DNA from: Udeniomyces pyricola
Taxonomy: Eukaryota > Basidiomycota > Tremellomycetes > Cystofilobasidiales > Mrakiaceae
Reading direction: 5' to 3'
Length of the DNA stretch: 64,000 bases
Assembly (NCBI GenBank): GCA_039545295.1
Contig: BCIK01000008.1
Location: 636,487-700,486, forward strand
A program made the translations under genes and the position numbers. Shown here piece after piece: positions 12,986-22,600 of the stretch (positions within the stretch are counted from its first letter, which is position 1; every line of letters starts with the position of its first letter). The notes under the pieces are model-generated. The model did no database searches. It saw only the letters and a list, made by a program, of their open reading frames with translations, and was not told the DNA's origin.

Positions 12986-13097
12986 GGGACAATCTGAACA
13001 GCAGGCGTACCACCAACGACCTGTCCAGCCGGCGGCGCCGATGAGGAGGAAGATCGATCCGAAGATGGCAGCGAGTATGTTGAGTAAAGGGTTCTGA
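9119..13097 (+). CDS. VPS17: Vps17-type retromer sorting nexin (PX-BAR)
   Basis: Nine exons: 9119-9355, 9829-10077, 10276-10378, 10469-10522, 10631-10740, 10864-11056, 11197-11402, 11556-11705, 11838-13097, giving about 853 residues. The PX domain begins at FLRVKISSMERNRKDLLVRF and runs through YVEFRLFADQLAVGNPQ, ITDEEDDRLVRIALQRWF and FIESDFGYNPIPRPR. The BAR-like coiled-coil half follows (LDSAFAECAKGLDKVAKARR, LGHAIRKLGRAFDAIAGMQ, ARSAKETLVARTNIVEEYN, TISKRRAVERMK, ALLEHARMNVLYERNALKEFEALR). The long C terminus is Gln/Pro/Gly-rich, with a CAA run at about 12939-12987, and ends RRKIDPKMAASMLSKGF, a typical Vps17 tail. Vps17 pairs with Vps5 on endosomes to drive retrieval to the Golgi. The start is the first ATG (MFDPLG). 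The exon 1 to 2 junction is the least certain, because frame 1 stays open past the donor to 9550. Confidence 0.9.
12939..12987 (+). repeat. CAA repeat coding poly-Gln in VPS17
   Basis: About 16 almost uninterrupted CAA codons near the end of VPS17. A shorter mixed CAA/CAG run lies at about 12130-12162. Pure codon repeats like this are prone to length change. Confidence 0.85.
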
Positions 13098-13729
13098 TCG
13101 GATTAAAACGTGAGGAGCTTCCTTCTTTGAGTTGGGGGGGGGGGGGCAGGGCAGGGTAGGGTAGAGCGAAAGGTCATGGAGAGGGGGAAAGGGCGGACGG
13201 ATCATAGGTTACGGTAAAATCGTTCGATGCGGGAGGAAAATAAAAGGGGGAGGGGGAAGGAGTGGAGAAGGGTGCTAATTACAAGAGATTGAGAGGAGTA
13301 AGAGGGGGTTCGAGAGGTCACACTCAACGTGAGCTGATCATGAGTGCACTGCAGAGGATGTCGACCAGAGAATTGGCCAAGGGAGAAAGAGAGAACGATA
13401 AGAGGTGGTTTAATTGCCATGTATATATATATGAGTATATACTGTAGGAAGTCGTGTAAGATATATATATATATATATTATAGCTTGATGGATGATTACC
13501 AGAATTTGTTTCTTCTATGCGCACGTAATCACCGACTGTGAAGCACGCGCAGTTAATTTAAATCAGTCGATCAACACTAATAGTGCTTGCAAGAATCGAT
13601 GAAACCACTTCACTCCGTCTGACAGGTCTTCGATAAGCTTATACATATCTCTCTATCTAGATACTCTCCAACAAGTCCTCACTCCTCCTCCTCTTTTCTT
13701 TTTTTTTTTGCTTTCTCTAGATAGGATTT
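13098..13729. other. convergent 3' flanks of VPS17 and the GMF-like gene
   Basis: About 630 bases, no gene supported. It holds a G run (13134-13147), a GGCAGGGCAGGGTAGGGTAG stretch, and two TATATATA runs (13427-13441 and 13461-13478) near the middle, where the two transcripts should end. Confidence 0.5.
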
Positions 13730-14673
13730 TTAGCCTTTGAGAATACTTTCGACGTGGTCTGTCGTGAGGTCCTCTTCCTCACGGATTTCAATAACCTGTC
13801 GTCGTCGTCATCGTCGTCATCGGACGAAGGGATGAACGTGCGACGAGAACAACGACCCGTTCAAGAAAACGCGAGAGTCAGAGAGGGAGAGAGGGAGAGA
13901 AAAAACGACAGAGTGTGAGTGATCTTTGATTTCCATGTTCGGTATGTGTGTGTGTTGGGGGGGGGGGGGTAATGAATCACCTTGGAAACATCTGCGACAT
14001 GTTGGGCGACGGAAAGGGTCGAGCCATGGAGCATAGCCAACTCGATAGGGGAACCCGTCGGGTTCCAGTTGAGAAGAAACAGGGGGTTGGACGAACGGCC
14101 ATCTCCGTGTTGCTAATCAAGAAAGAAACCACCGAAGGCAATACGAGGTTTCCAATGGGGAGTCAGGGTGGAAGAGGTTAGTCATAGTTGACGGTGTAAT
14201 GAAAGGGAGAGGAAGCGGATTCCGAGAATTTAACCGACTGAACGATGCATGAATAGGAATGGGGCCCGGAAGGAGAGAGGGAGAAAGAAGGGGGGGGGGG
14301 GGGGCGTACAAGTTGGTAGCTAACCAGGACGAATCGCGGCGAGTTGCTCGGCAGCTCATCCGCCAACTCTTCAATCGTCTCGAGGGCCTCAAACCGCTCG
14401 TCAACCTCGATCGTGAACTTTTGCTTGTTGATCTTGACTGGGTCGGTGTTTTTGAGTCGGATGAGAGAGGACCAAGGTGGAGGGTAAGGTAGAAGGAAGA
14501 GAAAGAAAAGGGGGGGAGGGGGAAGAGGAAGTAGAGGTCATCAGCCATGACGTGATAGGGCAAGTACATTTCTAAACCAACCCCTCGCTTCTCTTTCCAC
14601 ACACGTTCCCATCGTACCAAAGTACCTCCTTAGCCCATCTGGTACCTCTTCTTCTAACAAACGAAAACAAGCA

Positions 14674-14710
<37 letters not shown>

Positions 14711-14937
14711 GGGCCAAAGGTGGAGATTGAACTGACGCGAGATAGCGGCGTGGTTCTGATTGCGCTGGAAACGAAACGCCTTGAGATCCGCTTTAAGCGA
14801 GGCAGGAACGTCGATGGTAGCAGACTTTGGAGCAGAGGGTAACAAGGCAACGGTCAAAAAATCATCAGTGTCAATGATAGTGATGAAGGAGCGATAGGAA
14901 GTGGGTATGGGCAGTTGGATGAGAGGATGTGAACCAT
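13730..14937 (-). CDS. GMF1: ADF-H protein of the glia maturation factor / Aim7 family
   Basis: Exons: 14937-14935 (ATG only), 14824-14737, 14437-14310, 14112-13981, 13795-13730, giving 138 residues, which is the family's usual length. The spliced product reads M-SATIDVPASLKADLKAFRF, NHAAISLKINKQKFTIEV, EELADELPRNSPRFVLVSYQ, HGDGRSSNPLFLLNWNPTG, ELAMLHGS, then VIEIREEEDLTTDHVESIL. This tracks GMF across its full ADF-H fold. GMF binds Arp2/3 and debranches actin networks. The start is uncertain. A 3-base first exon (ATG|GTTCAC) gives the canonical N terminus; reading straight through from an ATG at 14974 would instead add about 50 non-conserved residues. Intron 2 contains a run of about 30 T on the coding strand (14677-14708). 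Confidence 0.88.
14677..14708. repeat. poly(A) run (poly(T) on the coding strand) in a GMF1 intron
   Basis: About 30 consecutive A on the plus strand, within the intron between the first two long exons of the GMF-like gene. Because it lies on the pyrimidine side of the coding strand it looks like an expanded intronic tract, not a processed-transcript tail. Confidence 0.8.
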
Positions 14938-15398
14938 GTTGATATGAGAAGGAGATGGGCGTTATTGAAGACATCGCCAACCAAAAGTACCAGAGTACTT
15001 ACTCTGTATGAATTAGTACCGGTCCTTGTCGCGTGATGATCTCTATCCTGTCCGCGATGGTTGCAAAGTTGAACTCTGATCGCGTGCTCACTGGGGTGAA
15101 CTTGATGGATGTTGTGGATCAGTATATAGGGACCTCGACCGGCTTGTGATTAAATAAAATCTTTATCCACGACTATACGTATACGCTGTATGCGAGATGC
15201 GGCGCTGCGCGGGAATCCACCGTGAATGACTGGACTCGACTCCCTAGGCGACGACCCGCTCACCAGTGCACGATCTCTGGGCCATCCTCAGCTTCGAGCC
15301 AACCTAATACCGCTCTCATCAGCCCCGCCTCTCACGTTCCCATTCCACTCCCCCTTCCCATCCCCTCTGCCATCAGTCACCACCACATAGCCATCGGC
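14938..15398. promoter_or_regulatory. divergent upstream region of GMF-like gene (-) and NDUFB7 (+)
   Basis: About 460 bases between two divergent starts. The NDUFB7 frame is open upstream to an ATG at 15222, so part of this could be coding if the longer start is used. From 15300 onward it is C-rich leader. Confidence 0.45.
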
Positions 15399-16590
15399 AT
15401 GCTACCCGGAGAAGCTATCCTCAATGAACACGAAGAACGGGTCAAATATCCCAACATTGCCACCGAAGCCGAGATGAAGGCCTGGCGAGTGCCGATTCAG
15501 CACCGAGATGTCTGTTCAGGGTACATTCCACCTTTGCGAGTTGATGGCAGCGATTCTTTCTCTCTAATGACTAGATAGATTGTCCATCCTGTGAGGCATA
15601 TGTGTGGGAGACAAGGCTGATGAGCGGCTGTCGATGGGTCCTCTCATATGTGGTCTAGGTACCTCATCCCGTTGAACCGATGTCGCCAGCTCAAGAACTT
15701 TGCCCCTTGGGCTTGCCATCCAGAAAAGTAAGAATGATCTATCCTTTCTCTCGTGTCTCATCTCACTTTGCTATTGGAACAAATACGACATGAACTGACA
15801 TCAGGTCCTGCCCTTTGTGTCTCGGCGGGCTAGGCATGACTACGAGATGTGAGTTCGTAGGGGCGATACTTGACCGGTTGTTCGGACCTCGTGCCGGTCG
15901 AGGCTCGAATGCGACCTCGCTCGCTTGCCCTCCCATTCCAACCCCGCTTCTCCTCTTGTGAATTCCTACTGCTTGCTCCAGTCACTGACGATGTTGAATT
16001 CACATGCTTCACGTAACGGCACATATCCATCTCTTAGCTGTCAATACAAAGAGTGAGTCAAACCAGTCGGGTCTCTCAAAGCATGCTGCGTGTCTTCATC
16101 TTCCGACAAACATCAAAGAGGATTCGCCTCATCTCTCAATCGCTTCTCAGATCCGACGATTTTGTCCTGGGAATATCCACTCAAAGAAGCCAAGCTTCTG
16201 TGATGAGACAGAATGGACGTTGTTCTGGCTTTGATCGCAAGTCGCTAAAGCAATGAACTGAGACTGATTTCCACCTACGTCCGACTCGTCGTTTGGGATT
16301 GAATTCTATCCGACTTTTTCTTTCCTACCATCGTTTTCCCTCCCTTTTTGCCCCATCCTCTCCTCTCCCTTTTGTCTTGTTTTCCTGCTTCGGTTCTGTC
16401 TTCTCTTTGATGGCTTGCCAGTTTCCTTCGTCGCATGCGTAAAGCGACCCGACTTCGCGAGGAGGCTCGCATCAACAAGACTGGGCCCGTCACCCGAATC
16501 GACGAAAAGATCAACCACTTTGGCGACTTACACAGGATCCAGCGCGAGCAACCCGTATACGTTGTCCAGGACCCCGAAAAGGGATACTAA
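15399..16590 (+). CDS. NDUFB7: mitochondrial complex I subunit NDUFB7 (B18), twin CX9C
   Basis: Five exons: 15399-15520, 15659-15727, 15834-15848, 16038-16052, 16422-16590, giving 129 residues. Two central exons are only 15 bases each. The spliced protein holds the family's twin CX9C pattern exactly: C-SGYLIPLNR-C, ten residues, then C-HPEKHDYEI-C, continuing QYKDFLRRMRKATRL. The same spacing (9, 10, 9) is found in human NDUFB7. The fourth cysteine and most of the second CX9C come from the two micro-exons. The C terminus is basic and ends QDPEKGY. The protein folds by the Mia40 route in the intermembrane space and sits in the membrane arm of complex I. The start at 15399 (MLPGEAIL) is preferred because it gives family length; an in-frame ATG at 15222 would add 59 residues. 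Confidence 0.92.
15834..15848 (+). other. NDUFB7: 15-base micro-exon of NDUFB7
   Basis: Bounded by an acceptor CGGGCTAG and a donor GTGAGT. It supplies K-H-D-Y-E and two bases of the next codon. Confidence 0.85.
16038..16052 (+). other. NDUFB7: second 15-base micro-exon of NDUFB7
   Basis: Bounded by an acceptor CTCTTAG and a donor GTGAGT. It supplies the last base of an Ile codon, then C-Q-Y-K and two bases of Asp, including the fourth cysteine of the twin CX9C motif. Confidence 0.85.
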
Positions 16591-17238
16591 CTCGGGCATA
16601 CTTTGGGGCTCGAGATGGAATTCGGCAGGGAGGGCAGGGAAGGAAGAGAGAGAGAGAGGTTGGGGTTGCGTTGTACCGTATTTCTAAGCACACTTGGTAG
16701 CACTAAGAGGAGGAGGAGGATGGTCACTGGTCGACCGAGGTTTGCACAGATGAGATGAGATATGTAATGTCGATGATTAGAGAATCAAATCTGGATGTAA
16801 AGACAGTACGTTGTCGAAGACATCGCTGGTGGGAAGGGAGGGACTGACCGGTGGGGCTGGGGCCGCGCCTGTTTAGCGAGGTGTGTCGCATTTGTGTCCA
16901 ACCACGCTTGGGAGGCTCGCATGATACGTGTACGAATTGAATTTGACCAGACCGAATATACATGGTACTGGACATACATATATATATATATATATGCAGC
17001 ACGAGCGTCGCGTCGAGCTTGCGCGTCCCGCACCTAAGCCGAGCGGGGCGGGGGTTGGCTTCGTCAGCAGTTGCCAGCAAGCACATCGGGCCATCGATCA
17101 AGGTCAGAGCGAAATTCAAAAGACGACTCTGCCTGTAACCAATCCCACACCAACCAATTCGCACCACCTCTCCTCCCATCCGGCCCATCTATCTATCTAT
17201 CCATCCATCCCTCATCTCCTTCGACCTCCAAGCCCAAC
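16591..17238. other. NDUFB7 3' flank and MGST3 upstream region
   Basis: About 650 bases with no gene I can support. A TATATATA run (16976-16995) sits about 245 bases before the MGST3 start. A CTATCTATCTATCC leader lies just before 17239. Confidence 0.45.
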
Positions 17239-18290
17239 ATGCCCAACACCGCCATCTTCAGCATCCTCCCTCACAACTACGGCTACGTCGCCCTCGCCGC
17301 CTCGTCGTGCTGGTTGCTCAACGTGTACCAGATGATGTCCGTCGGTAACGCTCGGAAGGCGGCCAAGATTGCGTACCCTCAGCATATGGCCACGCCGGAA
17401 GAGCAGGAGAAGGACCCGAAAGCAAAGGTCTTCAATTGCGCTCAGAGGGCTCATGCGAGTGCGTTTTGTTTTTTTTTTCTCTCTCTCTCTCACTCTTCTT
17501 CTTTCTTTTCGTTTCTTTTCTTTTCTTTCTTCTTTTGTTCTGAGTTTGGGCGGTTCTGGTGGGGTCTGGTTAGTTGATTGAGGAAGAGGAGGGGAAAGTA
17601 AAGAGGGGGCGGGGGAGAGGAGGGAAGGGGGGGAGGGGCAGTTTGGTCAAGTGATAAGGGGTGAAGGATCGATAGATACAAAGGCCGCCGCCGCATATAT
17701 ATATATATATACAGCATAGAGTCCATTCTACTACGCTTTATGTTATTCGAAGAAACATCTCCTTCTTACGGACTTACTAATCTCCACTTCTCCTCTATTT
17801 CCCATCTCCCTACTCCAAAAAAAAAAAAAAACAGACACCCTCGAGACGCTCCCCCTTATGCTGCTCGGCATCACCTTTTCCGGTCTTCAATACCCCATCC
17901 TCGCCGCGTCGTTCGGCGCAGCCTGGGTCGTCGGTCGGTTCGCTTACACGTACGGTTACATCACGGGTAACCCCGCCGCTCGATACAGCTACGGCGGTCA
18001 GCTTCACTTGATCGGCGCTTTGTAAGTTTTTTTTTTTCTTCACTCTGTCTCGTTTCTTGGTTGTTTGGGACGGGGGGGAGGGGGAGAGTCCTTGGAAGAG
18101 AGAGGGCTCGACGACAGTGGACTGATTAATCTCTTCTTTTTTTTCTTCTTGATCAACCATAAATAATCTCCCTTTCCCCCCCTTTTCCTCCCTTCTCTCT
18201 CCCTCTCTCTGTTTCTCTTCTTTTCTTTTCAGGGGCACGATGATTCTCTCCTTCGTCGTCAGTGGTCAAATGATCGCCGCGACCTTCTAA
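17239..18290 (+). CDS. MGST3: microsomal glutathione S-transferase 3 (MAPEG family)
   Basis: Three exons: 17239-17458, 17835-18021, 18233-18290, giving 154 residues. The protein has four hydrophobic segments, as in MAPEG proteins: residues about 10-30 (YGYVALAASSCWLLNVYQMM), then LPLMLLGITFSGLQYPI, the AASFGAAWVVGRFAYTYGY segment and the C-terminal MILSFVVSGQMIAATF. The family signature FNCAQRAHANTLE is present and is split by intron 1. GNPAARYSYGG is the conserved loop before the last helix. MGST3-type enzymes conjugate glutathione and reduce lipid hydroperoxides in the ER or outer mitochondrial membrane. Intron 1 (376 bases) carries a TATATATA run at about 17695-17711 and an A run right before the acceptor. 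Confidence 0.95.
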
Positions 18291-19692
18291 AAGAAACAAA
18301 TTCCTTGTTACCACCACCACCACCACCACCACCACCACCACCCCCCCGGCCCTCCTCCCTTTGTCATCTATTGTATCCACGCACAATGATTCGGACCACG
18401 CACGCATATATGAATATGGTTTCTGTTTCTGTTTGGTTTTTTTTTCTTCGTCTTTTTTTCTTTCTCTTTCTTCTTCTTGTTTTTTGGCTGAACCCAACCA
18501 CTCAGTCGTGATATGGGCCGGGTGGTTGAAAGGCCATGAAATCAGCCGGCAGTCCTTAGTGCGTAACGTACGTACCCCGCGAGCCCGAGAGTTTCTCGGA
18601 CGTAATAAGTATATATATATATATATATAACCTAAAAACTTGACAGCTGAGGAGAAACCATAACCCAATCTCTATCCATTGATCAAGGTGGGAGAGCCAT
18701 GAAGAGCGTCTTCAAGACATGATTAAGGCATCATAATGATAGATAGTAAAAATAAAATAAAATCCGGGGTTCCTGACAAAAGGGCAGCGGTTCGGAAAAG
18801 GGGTAAGAGGAGTCGAAGAAAACAGGAGAGAGAGAGGGAGAGAGAGGATTGGGGATATGATTAGGCAAGAAGAAGAAGAAGCAGAACGTATTCTGAAGAG
18901 AGAAAAAAAAAGAAGAGAAGAGAAGAGAAGAGAGGAGTCTTCATGGCGGGGAGAGAAAGCAGGGGGATATATAATATATAGCTAGAAAGGCGGTTGAGAT
19001 GGGATAGTGAGCTGGGTTGGATTGGGTTGGGTTTCGATGCCAGAGTGTACGAACTTGAGTCTCGATGAAGAGTGTGTGAGAGAGAGGAAGAAAACAAGGA
19101 AGGAAACGAAGATGGACCTGACTGTCGGTTTCAAAAGAGCACGAAGAGAGGGGTAGAGGGAGAGATCAAGAAAGGGCCGAGAAGAAAGCGCTGAAAGAAC
19201 GAAGAAAAAGAAGAAAAAAAAAACAGAAGAGATAGAAACGAAAGAAGCGAGGAGGATCAATGGAAAATCCAGGGGTAAAGCACAAACATACACACGTGAG
19301 ATGGAATGAAAGAAATCAAGAGCGAGAGAGACAGAGAGAGAGGGATAATGAAACTGGACGAGAAACCATCCATCAGCCAAGCTTTCCATCCACACCCATC
19401 CACTGAGCAACCTTCTAGCGAATCAATCATGTCGTTTCGCGGTGAAATCTGGTTTCCGCATGGGGGTTGAGTTGATGAGTTGAGCGAATTAATTGGTCGT
19501 CTATGGGCCTTCCAGCGTAGTGTCGTCCGTGAATTGGGCCCAATCAAACTGCACGGTGGGTCGCATCACGTGAGAGGAAGAAAAGGAAGGGGGGAGGGGA
19601 TTAGGGATAGGAAAAAGGCCAACCAACATTGAAAAGAATCATCATGTCAGTATGTCAGGTTGCGTAGAAGCATATGAAGAGGTCATGTAAGG
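18291..19692. other. convergent 3' flanks of MGST3 and the LisH gene
   Basis: About 1.4 kb without a supported gene. It starts with a (CCA)n run (18309-18341), then a TATATATA run (18610-18629). From 18780 to 19370 the plus strand is strongly purine-rich, with AGAAGAGAAGAGAAG repeats (18893-18936). Open frames on the minus strand here are pyrimidine-tract artefacts with extreme Ser/Leu/Phe bias. Confidence 0.5.
18309..18341 (+). repeat. (CCA)n microsatellite followed by a C run
   Basis: About ten CCA/ACC units followed by a C run, 20 bases after the MGST3 stop. Confidence 0.85.
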
Positions 19693-22600
19693 TTACCAGC
19701 CCTGTGCAGGCAGGCCTCTGAGAAGATACACGTGCTCGAGGCGAGAAGCAAAGAAAGAAAAACGAAACGAAACGAAATGCAAGAAGAGACTCACCACCGC
19801 AGACTCGTCCACCTCATCTCCAAAGATGCCATCGACCAAGAATTCGGCAAAGTTGGTCTCTGGGTATCCCCCTGAGCCACCCAGATCGAAGCCGTTATTG
19901 GGGTTACTTCCTCCTCCTCCTCCACCATCTCCAGGCCCGCCGCCACCCCCGGTGGCACCTCCAAGAATGGAAGGGTCAAACGCAACCGAGCCATTCCCGA
20001 CGGCCGATGCTGCTTGAGCCTGCTGCTGCTGCATCGTCAATGCTTGCTGTTGTTGCTCTTGCAGGCTCTGAACGCTGCTACTTCCTGCTCCCGCTCCTTC
20101 GGCATCGCCAGGACCCTTGGGGAGAGAGTTCGAAGCGCCACCTGGATGTAACTGGATTAATGGGGGCGGGTGAGGACTCTGCTGATGATGCAGCGACTGC
20201 GTCGTTGTCGGAGCAAGCGGCGGGGCCAAGGAAGGTGAAGCCACATTCGCTGCTAGCTGCCTGGGCGAAGGCACAAGGAAGCCGCCGCCGTTGTTGCTGA
20301 GGCCGCCCCCGCCACCGGTGTAAGGGGACTGAGACGGATTGGCTGTCGGGGGTACAGGGCCTCCGCCTTGTGGATGGCTTGCGGCAGAGGATGGTGGTCG
20401 AGCGGGAGAAGGCGCGGGGTCGTCCTTGGGGGTCTTTTTGAATAGGAAAGCCAGAGTGAAATCCGTATGGTAATATAGCATAGCAAAGAGAATTCTCATC
20501 AGTAAGTCCAAAGACACCACACGAGAAAGAAACGGACAAGTAAGAACATAGAGGGAGAGCTTTGTATGAACAGTATACAGACCTTGGCAGTCGTCATCTT
20601 TGTTGCTTTTTTCGTCGCGGCCGAGTTGGGCTTGGCACCTCCTTTGCTCGCGGCACCCCCTGCTGTCACGTTGGTATTAGGCCCACCAGGCCCAGCATTG
20701 TTGATCCCTTGTTGTTGTTGCTGCTGCAACGACAGACTGCGTCCATAGGGTGGTCCGCCTTGCGTTTGGCCCCCTGCTTGCGGTTGCGGGTGCTGGGAGA
20801 GTTGGGATGAAGGACGCGGCATTTCGCCTTGTTGACTCGATGGCGTCGGAGCCTGAGGAGGTGGCATCGAGGCTGAGCTATTGACCGGAGATGAGGCGGC
20901 TTGGGCTTGGGCTTGGGCGGCCTGAGCGGATGTCCGGCGGAGCATTTCCATTGAACTAGAAAGGGCGACAATGGAGAGAAGGAGAGGAGACACAAAGGTA
21001 AGAATTTAGCATGTCGAAGATATGTAAATCAGATCGACACGCACTAGTTTTGTTTGGATTGAGGAGCGGCTCGAGCATCGTATTCTTCAGCGTAAGGAGA
21101 GTGATGAGGCTGGTAGCGTCACAAAGAGCCACAATGAAAATTATAGGATGAACGGATATGATTTTCAGTGGCCGTACAAGAAACCGGTAACGAAGGAGCG
21201 TCGACAAAAAAAGATCAAGGCGTGCGAGGCCGGGCCGGCTACTGACTTGAGATGGGTTGCTGACCATTCGAACGCCCGGGGCCGACGCACCCATCTGCTG
21301 CTGAAGTTTCTGTTGCTGCTGTCGCGACATGGGCGGTTGGCCGAGCCCCTGGGCCTGTTGAAGTTGAAGCTGCGGCTGCTGTTGCAATCCCATGCGGCCC
21401 CCGCCCATGACGGGCCCTCCACCTCCTCCAACCATGCCGCCCGGTCCCGAGCCATCCATTTTAACTCGCTTGGGACTCGGCTCATTGTTCTCGTCCTGGA
21501 CGGCAATTAACCGGCGCTGATTGATGGTCGCCTGAAGCTGAGACTGAAGCGATTTGGTAATGTCGGCCAGGTGCTGCACAGGTCGGCTGCAGTACGAGAT
21601 GATTTGTTCCTGAGACAGACCGAGCCTGGCGGAGATAGGAAGAACGTTGAAACGAACAAGGTTCAGGGTTCAGGGTACGACTCAGATGCACGGATCGAAG
21701 CCCAAACGAGGCGTGATTGAGGAGCGCGAGAGAGGAAAGGATAGGAAGGAGCGACGCACTGCATTCCGGCTTCTTCAATCGCATGGATGTAAGCGGTACG
21801 CATCTGCAACTGTCGCTGTTGTTGCTGCTGCTGCTGAGCGAAGAATTGACCTTCCTGTCCCGCGGATGGTTGTTGACCGGGTCCCGCAAACTGCTGCTGT
21901 TGCAAGCTCGGGTTCGGCGGATGTTGCTGCTGTTGCTGCTGCTGTTGGAGCTGCTGCTGCTGCTGTTGAGCTTGCTGCTGAGCCTGATGCTGTTGCTGAA
22001 GACGGGCTTGCATGTGGGCGGTGCCGTTTTCTTGTGCCATCCGAATCTGCGATGAGCAAGAAAGGAACCCGATCGAAACCAATCAGAACTTTGATGGACT
22101 CGTTGCACCTAAAGTGATGGTAAGCCAAATTCAACAACTCACAGCAATTTGCTGTTGTTGCGCTTTGAACGCTTGTTGAGTGAGCTGTTGCTGGGCGGAT
22201 GGCTGTCCTGTCGGTTGCACGACCGACAAGGGTCTCGGACCAACCAATCCTTCCGGTGTGTCAGACGGTATCGCTGATGTTCGAGATAAGAGGGAAGATG
22301 AAGAAGAAACGAGAAGAAGCACATGCGTCCACGATCAGTCTTCCTCAATGGGTAACGCCTGCGAGGGGTCACACATCGACAAGGGTCCGATTTCTACCGG
22401 TAAACGTATGCTTACCCCAACCATCCTGTGGCATAGCAGGTGGGCCTCCCTGAGCGCCCACCATGGATCGCCTGGGTCCGACCGCTGCTCGTTGAACAAG
22501 CCCTGGGCCCACAATCCCACTGCCCGGCGGCGGAAACCCAACGCCATGTCCGTTGATGAAAGCCTGACCTGGCCTGGCCGCTGAAAGCGCATGCTGCTGT

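Noticed and set aside
14677..14708. Retrotransposed poly(A) tail
   Set aside because: No target-site duplication or gene remnant flanks it, and it sits within an intron as a T tract on the sense strand.
18861..19547. Several minus-strand open frames between MGST3 and the LisH gene
   Set aside because: Their composition is that of a pyrimidine-rich tract (Ser/Leu/Phe/Pro); no splice-supported or family-like sequence is present.
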